Origin: an uncultured Acidimicrobiaceae bacterium
GTDB lineage: Bacteria; Actinomycetota; Acidimicrobiia; Spongiisociales; UBA5794
Direction: 5' to 3'
Assembly (NCBI GenBank): GCA_947258635.1
Contig: CAMYJM010000189.1
Span: 5,897 to 16,044 of the forward strand
DNA length: 10,148 bases
Below, in pieces: positions 6,077 to 10,148 of this stretch (its first letter is position 1; every line of letters starts with the position of its first letter). Made by a program: the position numbers and the translations under genes. Below the pieces are notes generated by a model, which ran no database searches, was not told the origin of the DNA, and was given only the letters and a program-made list of their open reading frames with translations.

Positions 6077-6105
6077 ATTCTCGGTCCGTTACCACGCTAA
6101 CTCAA
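6077..6105 (-). promoter_or_regulatory. Sigma-70-type promoter of the SRPBCC gene, leaderless
   Basis: On the minus strand, TTGAGT (6105-6100), a 17-nt spacer, then GAGAAT (6082-6077) and 6 nt to the ATG at 6070. The -35 matches TTGACA at four of six positions, the spacer is optimal, and the distance to the ATG predicts a transcript beginning at the start codon. The first base of the -10 is off consensus. Confidence 0.45.
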
Positions 6106-6397
6106 GGCGCAAAGTGCATCGAGAGAAGTACAACCCCAAGGTACCGTCCGCGACGCACAACGTGCGTATTTCGTACAACGTATAACGCAAAACCAGCGTT
6201 CCCGATCATGACCCTTCCAACGCATCAGGGGTTTCATCAGGGTTCAGGGAAGAGAGGGACTGGGAATGTCGAAATGCCGCGACACGCGCGTTGCATTCCG
6301 GGAACGAGGGTGGCCGGGGGCCACACTCTCATGGAGCGGCGCGCCGGCGCCGCTGAGCGCCTCGCTCGAATCCTGATTCGCGCGAAACCGCCTTTAG
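6106..6397. other. Intergenic spacer between the SRPBCC gene and tRNA-Pro
   Basis: No convincing gene is present. The part near the SRPBCC gene (to about 6200) is less GC-rich and holds the dyad motifs listed separately. CATCAGGG occurs twice 12 bp apart (6223-6230, 6235-6242). Near the tRNA, two perfect GC-rich inverted repeats lie downstream of its 3' end on the minus strand: AGCGGCG/CGCCGCT (6335-6341, 6348-6354) and GTGGCC/GGCCAC (6310-6315, 6319-6324). These could stop transcription of the tRNA, but neither has a U-tract. TTCGCGCGAA (6377-6386) is a 10-bp palindrome. An open frame at 6208-6483 runs through the tRNA and is not credible. Confidence 0.6.
6128..6181. promoter_or_regulatory. 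Dyad and repeated ACAAC motifs, candidate operator
   Basis: ACGCAC-AAC-GTGCGT (6153-6167) is a perfect 6-bp inverted repeat with a 3-nt centre. A weaker copy with the same centre, TAC-AAC-GTA, lies at 6174-6182. The heptamers GTACAAC (6128-6134), GCACAAC (6155-6161) and GTACAAC (6173-6179) share ACAAC. The cluster lies 58-110 bp upstream of the SRPBCC start, a plausible place for a dimeric regulator. Binding is not shown. Confidence 0.3.
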
Positions 6398-6471
6398 TCG
6401 GGACGGCCGGATTTGAACCGGCGACCTCATCGTCCCGAACGATGCGCGCTACCAAGCTGCGCCACGTCCCG
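6398..6471 (-). tRNA. tRNA-Pro (anticodon CGG)
   Basis: A complete 74-nt cloverleaf on the minus strand. The acceptor stem is CGGGACG/CGTCCCG with discriminator A. The D-arm is GCGC/GCGC around AGCTTGGTA. The anticodon stem CATCG/CGATG encloses the loop TTCGGGA, anticodon CGG at 6437-6435, which reads CCG proline codons. The variable loop is AGGTC, and the T-arm GCCGG/CCGGC encloses TTCAAAT. The C1-G72 first pair is the known bacterial tRNA-Pro hallmark. The 3' CCA is not encoded (the sequence continues CTAA), so it must be added by tRNA nucleotidyltransferase. It lies 26 bp downstream of the corC stop on the same strand and has a promoter-like sequence inside the end of corC. Confidence 0.97.
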
Positions 6472-6474
6472 ATC

Positions 6475-6510
6475 GGGAGCTAGATGATACCGGGGAGCTA
6501 GATGATACCG
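6475..6510. repeat. Perfect 18-bp tandem duplication at the corC stop / tRNA-Pro upstream region
   Basis: GGGAGCTAGATGATACCG occurs at 6475-6492 and again immediately at 6493-6510 without a mismatch. On the minus strand each copy holds TATCAT followed by a TAG stop. Because 18 is a multiple of three, both copies lie in the corC frame (GII-stop, then LPGII-stop). The copy nearer the gene supplies the actual stop at 6498. Confidence 0.95.
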
Positions 6511-7763
6511 CCCCGGGGCAGAACCTCAATCCGGAGCTTGTCGATCCGGTTACGGTCCATCTGGAGCACGGTGAGCTGCACTCTGTCGACCTTGATGCGA
6601 TCGCCCTCATCCGGGATGCGGCCGGCCAAGGCGAGGTAGAGGCCACCGATGGTCGAGTAGGGGCCTGCCTCGAAAACAACCTCGATCGCCGCCTGGACGT
6701 CCTCGATGTCGAGCCGGCCGTCTGCCATCCAGCTCTGGGGCCCAATCTTGACGACGGAGGGCGCGCCGGGGTCGAACTCGTCTTGCAGCTCTCCAATCAG
6801 CTCGGAAACGAGGTCCTTGATCGTTACCAAACCCTCAACACCGCCATGCTCGTCCATGACGACGGCCAGCTGGAACCTCTCACGGCGCATCAGCTGGATC
6901 ACGCTCAGCACGGAGCGCGACTCCGGGACGTAGTTGGGCCGCCGGAGGATCGACCGCACCTCGTTCGCCCCGGCATCGGGATCGATCTGAAGGAGGTCTT
7001 TGACGTAGAGCATGCCATGCAGCTCGTCGAGGTCCCCGGCGACGACCGGGTAGCGGGAATGGCCGGAAACCGCCACCGCCGCCCGGGCATCGGCTGCCGA
7101 GACCGGCTCAGTCAGAGAGATCACGTCGACTCGGGGGGTCATCACCTCACGAACGGGGCGGTCGGCGAGATCGAATAGCGCATGGATGATCTCTCGCTCG
7201 ACGGCCTCGATCTCGCCTTCCTCGTGGCCCAACTGGACGAGCGCACGCACGTCCGCCTCGGTCACCGCGGCGACATCGCTACGCGCCGGCAGGCGGAATA
7301 GACGGAAGAGGGCGCGGGTGATAGCCGTGAACAGCCGGGCTACCGGCCCGAGGATGCGCGACAGTTGCCAGATTGCGGGCGCTACCGCCAGCGAAAAGCG
7401 CTCCGGGTAGCGCGTGGCGAGGCTCTTTGGGGTGATTTCGCCGACGACGAGGACGACGGCAGTCACGACGATGGTCGCCACCCACGGGCCCCACTCGTGG
7501 CCAATGAGGTCGATGAAGAGGGTGGTCGCGACGGCGGCGCCAAGGATGTTCACCAGGTTGTTGGCGACCAGCAACGTGCTGAGCAGCCGATCCGGGTCGG
7601 CGACCAGTTGCTGAACCCGCTGGCCGCGCCTGCCATTCTCCGTCAGTTGGTGGACCCGCTCCTTGCCGATTCCGATGAGTGCGGTCTCGGAACCGGAGAA
7701 GAAGCCTGAGGCGAGCGCAGCGAAGCCCAGGATGATCAGGTAGACAACGTCGGTGGAGCTCAC
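6498..7763 (-). CDS. CNNM/CorC (HlyC-type) membrane protein with CBS domains
   Basis: A 421-residue integral membrane protein of the family annotated hemolysin or CorC, whose studied members (CorC, MpfA, eukaryotic CNNM) act in Mg2+ export or homeostasis. The transmembrane CNNM/DUF21 domain (about 1-180) carries FFSGSETAL (21-29), NNLVNI (69-74) and the conserved GEITPKS (108-114). A CBS pair follows: VREVMTPRVDVISL near 204-217, and VVMDEHGGVEGLVTIKDLVSELIGE near 301-325, the latter a family hallmark split here by a turn. The C-terminal CorC_HlyC domain (about 338-416) includes DGRLDIEDV and TIGGLYLALAGRIPDEGD. I chose the GTG at 7763, just before the first membrane segment. A longer frame to the GTG at 7832 overlaps the upstream receiver gene by 41 bp and adds a polar, unconserved extension. 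Neither start has a clear ribosome binding site. Its stop lies in an 18-bp tandem duplication. CorC, MpfA or another paralogue cannot be told apart. Confidence 0.92.
   Translation of the reverse strand: MSSTDVVYLIILGFAALASGFFSGSETALIGIGKERVHQLTENGRRGQRVQQLVADPDRLLSTLLVANNLVNILGAAVATTLFIDLIGHEWGPWVATIVVTAVVLVVGEITPKSLATRYPERFSLAVAPAIWQLSRILGPVARLFTAITRALFRLFRLPARSDVAAVTEADVRALVQLGHEEGEIEAVEREIIHALFDLADRPVREVMTPRVDVISLTEPVSAADARAAVAVSGHSRYPVVAGDLDELHGMLYVKDLLQIDPDAGANEVRSILRRPNYVPESRSVLSVIQLMRRERFQLAVVMDEHGGVEGLVTIKDLVSELIGELQDEFDPGAPSVVKIGPQSWMADGRLDIEDVQAAIEVVFEAGPYSTIGGLYLALAGRIPDEGDRIKVDRVQLTVLQMDRNRIDKLRIEVLPRGGII
6502..6529 (-). promoter_or_regulatory. Sigma-70-type promoter for tRNA-Pro
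   Basis: On the minus strand, TTGAGG (6529-6524), a 16-nt spacer, then TATCAT (6507-6502). The predicted start near 6495 would leave about 24 nt before the tRNA 5' end at 6471. It overlaps the last codons of corC. The second TATCAT (6489-6484), made by the tandem duplication, has no -35 at the right distance. Confidence 0.45.
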
Positions 7764-7791
7764 TAGCGGGGCCGTGCCGGCCGCGGTCGGG

Positions 7792-8169
7792 TCACTCGAC
7801 CGGTCGTGCCAGGGCGCCGTCGAGGACCCCACGCAGCTGCTGGGCGGTGAATGGTTTGACGACCCAACCGGCGGCCCCGGAGCGGCCGGCCAGGAATTCG
7901 TCGGCTGCCCGATCGAGCAGAAGCACGACGGGGATCGGCTGGGCGCCTCGAACGGTCGCGTTTTCGCGCACGGAGCGGGCGACGGCCATTCCCCCCATCG
8001 AGCTGACCTGGAGGTCGACGACGACAGCGTCGACCTCGCGCTCGGCCGCGATTCCGGCTGCCGTCGCCGGATCCTCGTGATCGACGAGTTCGAATGTCGG
8101 TGAGGTGAGGGCGGCGTGGACGTCGTTGCGAGCCCATGCCTCGTCGGCTACCACCAGTACTCGGGTCAT
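7792..8169 (-). CDS. Stand-alone receiver-domain (CheY-like) protein, slightly atypical
   Basis: A 125-residue single-domain response regulator without an output domain. Features are TRVLVVADEAW with acidic residues Asp9-Glu10, the phospho-acceptor Asp52 in AVVVDLQVSSMGG, and Lys105 in WVVKPF. The usual switch Thr/Ser after the fourth strand is replaced by Asp86 (VVLLLDRAADE), and the usual MPxMDG is SSMGG. It probably accepts phosphate but may signal differently. The ATG at 8169 fits the start of the first strand and has TATCCT 7 nt upstream; an extension to 8253 would run through the divergent promoter region. Its stop is 28 bp before the chosen corC start, so the two may be co-transcribed. 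It is divergent from the NfeD gene. No kinase partner is visible nearby. Confidence 0.85.
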   Translation of the reverse strand: MTRVLVVADEAWARNDVHAALTSPTFELVDHEDPATAAGIAAEREVDAVVVDLQVSSMGGMAVARSVRENATVRGAQPIPVVLLLDRAADEFLAGRSGAAGWVVKPFTAQQLRGVLDGALARPVE

Positions 8170-8182
8170 GGCGAGCAGGATA
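8170..8182 (-). promoter_or_regulatory. -10 element, leaderless start of the receiver protein gene
   Basis: On the minus strand, TATCCT (8182-8177) lies 7 nt before the ATG at 8169, with no Shine-Dalgarno sequence between. The -35 region (near 8205-8200, GAACCG) is not canonical. Confidence 0.45.
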
Positions 8183-8238
8183 CTCGCGTCGAGTTGGGTC
8201 GGTTCTGCCGGCACAGATGGCGGCTCCCTCCGAGGGGA

Positions 8239-8252
8239 TAACATCACTACCA
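8239..8252 (+). promoter_or_regulatory. -10 element of the NfeD gene, near-leaderless
   Basis: TAACAT (8239-8244) lies 8 nt before the ATG at 8253, predicting a leader of zero to two bases. The only purine-rich run, GAGGGG (8232-8237), is too far upstream for a ribosome binding site. It shares an 83-bp divergent region with the receiver gene. Confidence 0.4.
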
Positions 8253-9512
8253 ATGCGACGCCTCCTTTCCTTTGCTTTGGCTGCTGCTGCCCTTCTCGCC
8301 CTGGCGGCTCCCGCGGCCGGCCGCCAGGAGGTCGCGGGCGGGCCCGTGGTGGTGGCCGACGTCCGCGGTCCGCTCGATCAACGTGCGCTCGATTTCCTCA
8401 CCGACGCGGTGGCCACCGCCGACGCCCAGCTCGTCGTGATCCAGATGAACAATGCGGGCATCTCCTCGGGTGATCCGGCGCGACTCTACGAGGCCGTCGC
8501 CGCCAGCACGACCCCGATCGCCGTTTGGGTGGGTCCCGCAGGAGCCGTTGCCTACGGAGGGGCCGCCCAGCTCCTGCTCTCGGCTGATGTGACCGGCGCG
8601 GCTCCGGGGACGCGGGTCGGCTACCTCGAGCCCGTCGTCATCGGCGCCGACGTCCCCGGCGTCGCGGCTGCCGATGCGGTGCGGGTCGCCGGGAACGCCA
8701 TAGCGGAATCACTCCTGGTGGAGGAGGGCGCCACCACCCCGCTGGTCGACGAAGTGGTGCCGACCATCGGACAGTTCATCGCGGCCTTGGACGGCCGCAC
8801 TGTCGGTGCGTCCACCGTGGAGACGGCCCGGCGGGTGCAGGCCGAGGATGGGTCGACGATCATCGTGCCTTCGGTCGAAGTGCGTTTCGTCAAACCCGGC
8901 CTCTTCACCCGATTCCTTCGGTTGGCGAGCCGTCCCGAGGCGGCCTTCTTCTTCCTCCTGGCCGGTATCGCCATAGCGACCTTCGAGTTCTTTGCAGCCG
9001 GCGTCGGCGTCGCCGCTGCCGTGGCCGCCCTCAGCCTCTGGCTCGCCGGCTACGGCTGGGCGACTCTTCCGATGAACTGGCTCGGCGTTGCCCTGACGTT
9101 TCTCGGCTTGCTCCTCTACACGTGGGACTTCTCGCGCAATGCACTCGGGCTGCCCAGCATCGGAGGGACCTTCGCCTTGGTAGCGGGCGGTTTCCTGTAC
9201 ACGAGCGCCGCCCCGCAATACACGCCGGCATGGTGGGGCGTTCTCCTCACCGTCCTCGGCATCGCCCTCTTCTACGGGTTCGCGCTGACGACCGTCGTGC
9301 GCTCCCGTTTCTCGACGCTCACGATCGGACGGGAGTATCTCGTCGGCAAGCTGGGCACGGCCGAGACCGACTTTGACCCGGAGGGGGTTGTGGTCGTCGA
9401 CGGTGCCCGGTGGCGGGCCCGGTCGCATCGCGCCGGCGGTTTGCAGCCCGGAGACCCGGTTCAGGTCTTCGAAGTGAACGGTATTCTGCTCGAGGTCGGC
9501 CCTCCGGAGTGA
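8253..9512 (+). CDS. NfeD-family membrane protein with degenerate ClpP-like protease domain
   Basis: A 419-residue membrane protein of the NfeD1b type. In the studied archaeal member PH1510 this type is a Ser-Lys protease, often linked to stomatin partners. Order: a signal peptide (1-23, ending PAAG); an extracytoplasmic ClpP/SppA-like domain (about 30-185) with VVVADVRGPLD and QLVVIQMNNAG; four to six membrane segments (about 230-350); and a C-terminal OB-fold NfeD domain (about 358-417) with LVGKLGTAETDFDPEGVVVV, DGARWRARS and GDPVQV. The segment that should hold the nucleophile (family GARAASAG) reads GAVAYGGAAQ (98-106), with no serine. No clear catalytic Lys is seen in the following helix, so the protease is probably inactive. 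The ATG at 8253 gives a clean signal peptide; the longer frame from 8136 crosses the divergent promoter. No stomatin gene is next to it here. Confidence 0.9.
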   Translation: MRRLLSFALAAAALLALAAPAAGRQEVAGGPVVVADVRGPLDQRALDFLTDAVATADAQLVVIQMNNAGISSGDPARLYEAVAASTTPIAVWVGPAGAVAYGGAAQLLLSADVTGAAPGTRVGYLEPVVIGADVPGVAAADAVRVAGNAIAESLLVEEGATTPLVDEVVPTIGQFIAALDGRTVGASTVETARRVQAEDGSTIIVPSVEVRFVKPGLFTRFLRLASRPEAAFFFLLAGIAIATFEFFAAGVGVAAAVAALSLWLAGYGWATLPMNWLGVALTFLGLLLYTWDFSRNALGLPSIGGTFALVAGGFLYTSAAPQYTPAWWGVLLTVLGIALFYGFALTTVVRSRFSTLTIGREYLVGKLGTAETDFDPEGVVVVDGARWRARSHRAGGLQPGDPVQVFEVNGILLEVGPPE

Positions 9513-9633
9513 CCCATCCTCGGGTGTTCGCGAATAGCTAGCGGTTTTTCCCATCTTTTCCCTGGTCTCAGCGAAAGATCGCGGCTAGCTTCCGCTATCG
9601 CCCCGCGATTTCTGCTCTGAGGAGGACCCCCCT
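9513..9633 (+). other. whiB upstream region with inverted repeats
   Basis: A 121-bp gap. It contains GTTTTT (9544-9549) after a weak dyad, which might serve to terminate the NfeD transcript. AGCTAGC (9536-9542) and GCTAGCT (9584-9590) are inverted copies 41 bp apart. ATCGCGG (9578-9584) and CCGCGAT (9603-9609) could form a 7-bp stem just before the whiB ribosome binding site. No convincing -35/-10 pair was found. The repeats are real but short, and could be chance. Confidence 0.35.
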
Positions 9634-9891
9634 GTGATCGCACTCGATAGGACCTGGCAGCCGATTGCCCTCTGCAGTGGAAATCACTCCCATCTCTTCT
9701 TTCCCCCGAGCACATCGGAGAGAAAGGACGAGCGCGAGAAGCGTGAAGCCCGGGCCAAGTCGATCTGTCAGATCTGTCCGGTGAAGCTGCCATGTCTGGA
9801 ATACGCCGCCGAGATCAAAGAGCCCTACGGCATCTGGGGAGGGCTCACCGAGGCGGAGCGCCGTCAGGTCATGGCGGTGTCGACCGCCTGA
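9634..9891 (+). CDS. WhiB-family iron-sulfur transcriptional regulator
   Basis: An 85-residue cytoplasmic regulator. The four Fe-S cluster cysteines are Cys14, Cys45, Cys48 and Cys54 (C-x30-C-x2-C-x5-C, within ICQICPVKLPCLEYA). The conserved turn GIWGGLTEAERR follows at about 66-77. In the family the [4Fe-4S] cluster senses redox state, oxygen or NO, and the protein binds the primary sigma factor to control transcription. There is no C-terminal AT-hook or long basic tail of the WhiB7 type; the paralogue class cannot be assigned. The GTG at 9634 is chosen because GGAGG (9621-9625) lies 8 nt upstream. The 3' end overlaps the convergent selB gene by 23 bp. This gene is the best taxonomic marker in the window. 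Confidence 0.96.
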   Translation: MIALDRTWQPIALCSGNHSHLFFPPSTSERKDEREKREARAKSICQICPVKLPCLEYAAEIKEPYGIWGGLTEAERRQVMAVSTA

Positions 9892-10148
9892 GGATCCTGA
9901 CGTCACCGCGCCGTGACGTCCATCCCGCGGCGTCGAGCCACTCGAGCAGGGGTACCGCATGGCGCCGGCTGATTCCCATAGCGTCGCGGAAGTCGGCGAC
10001 GGTGAACTCCGCAGGAAGCTCGGTCAGCCGGGTGGTCACCTCGTCTAGCTGGTCCGAGAGGTAGACCAGGTCCTCGCCGATTCTCGTGAGACGACCCTCT
10101 CTGAGGGCCGCGTGCATCAGCTCGGCGCGCAGCCCGAGCCGGCTGGAT
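9869..10148 (-). CDS. selB: Selenocysteine-specific elongation factor SelB, C-terminal end
   Basis: The frame is open from the right edge to a TGA at 9871-9869, giving about 92 residues; the rest of the gene, including its GTPase domain, lies beyond the window. The visible part is a winged-helix pair. ELMHAALREGRLTRIGEDLVYL is the end of one unit (split here by a turn near residue 20), and a second unit includes AEFTVADFRDAMGISRRHAVPLLEWLD, with RRGDVRIL in its beta wing. FRDxxGxSRRHAxPLLExLD is typical of the last winged helix of bacterial SelB, which binds the SECIS hairpin of selenoprotein mRNAs. The full protein delivers Sec-tRNA to UGA. The assignment rests on this C-terminal domain alone, so another protein with the same helix pair is possible but less likely. 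Its 3' end overlaps whiB by 23 bp. Confidence 0.85.
   Translation of the reverse strand, partial: SSRLGLRAELMHAALREGRLTRIGEDLVYLSDQLDEVTTRLTELPAEFTVADFRDAMGISRRHAVPLLEWLDAAGWTSRRGDVRILRRSTPP
9899..9920 (+). terminator. Perfect inverted repeat after whiB, possible terminator
   Basis: GACGTCAC (9899-9906) and GTGACGTC (9913-9920) form an 8-bp stem with a 6-nt loop, 8 nt after the whiB stop. There is no U-tract, so it would be a U-less terminator, an mRNA 3'-end protector or a protein site. It lies in the coding sequence of selB, in the codons for the RRGDVR segment. Confidence 0.35.

Noticed and set aside
6266..6376. Possible 36-residue peptide (MSKCRDTRVAF...) after a purine-rich stretch
   Set aside because: Short, Arg/Ser/Ala-rich as expected of random high-GC sequence, overlaps GC-rich hairpins, and nothing supports translation.
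6208..6483. Plus-strand open frame of 91 codons
   Set aside because: It runs antisense through the whole of tRNA-Pro, has no ribosome binding site and no recognisable protein features.
7764..7832. Longer start for the CorC-type protein (GTG at 7832)
   Set aside because: It would overlap the receiver gene by 41 bp, adds a polar unconserved extension and has no ribosome binding site; GTG 7763 fits the first membrane segment.

Overview
The window comes from a high-GC Gram-positive bacterium of the phylum Actinomycetota. The best evidence is the WhiB-family iron-sulfur regulator at 9634-9891, a family essentially confined to actinobacteria and their phages. The biased codon use, several genes that look leaderless, and the actinobacterial style of the aspartate kinase agree with this. 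The class cannot be fixed from the window. A deep-branching lineage such as Acidimicrobiia is possible but is only a guess.

Left end (1-2077): a truncated lysC (aspartate kinase) and asd (aspartate-semialdehyde dehydrogenase), 4 bp apart. Together they form the first two steps of the aspartate pathway to lysine, threonine, methionine and diaminopimelate. lysC carries a strong internal ribosome binding site and in-frame ATG, giving the classical separately translated beta subunit.

Centre left (2078-5066): a candidate signalling module. It has a secreted protein with four 32-33 residue repeats around QDPxTCDGxCP, an intrinsic terminator, an OmpR-type response regulator with a leaderless-looking promoter, and a sensor histidine kinase coupled to it by a GTGA overlap. 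The kinase has a very long Gly/Ser/Thr/Pro ectodomain. It is broken by a frame change and an apparent loss of roughly 15-25 residues between its DHp and ATP-binding domains. An 11-bp direct repeat upstream of the secreted protein resembles an OmpR/PhoB operator, which suggests that this regulator controls it.

Middle (5067-6471): an unrecognised small membrane protein, a convergent SRPBCC-fold protein with a well-placed promoter, a spacer of about 330 bp with dyad motifs, and tRNA-Pro(CGG) on the minus strand. An 18-bp perfect tandem duplication lies just upstream of the tRNA and covers the end of the next gene.

Right (6498-9512): on the minus strand, a CNNM/CorC membrane protein with CBS domains, preceded by a stand-alone receiver-domain protein. 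Divergently, an NfeD-family membrane protein whose ClpP-like domain lacks the expected catalytic serine. Right end (9634-10148): whiB, convergent and overlapping by 23 bp with the 3' end of selB, the selenocysteine-specific elongation factor, which implies that the host makes selenoproteins.

Five gene starts (2877, 5158, 6070 minus, 8169 minus, 8253) have a -10-like hexamer 6-8 nt before the start codon and no good Shine-Dalgarno sequence. Other genes (asd, the repeat protein, whiB) have clear ribosome binding sites. The window therefore appears to mix leaderless and leadered genes.
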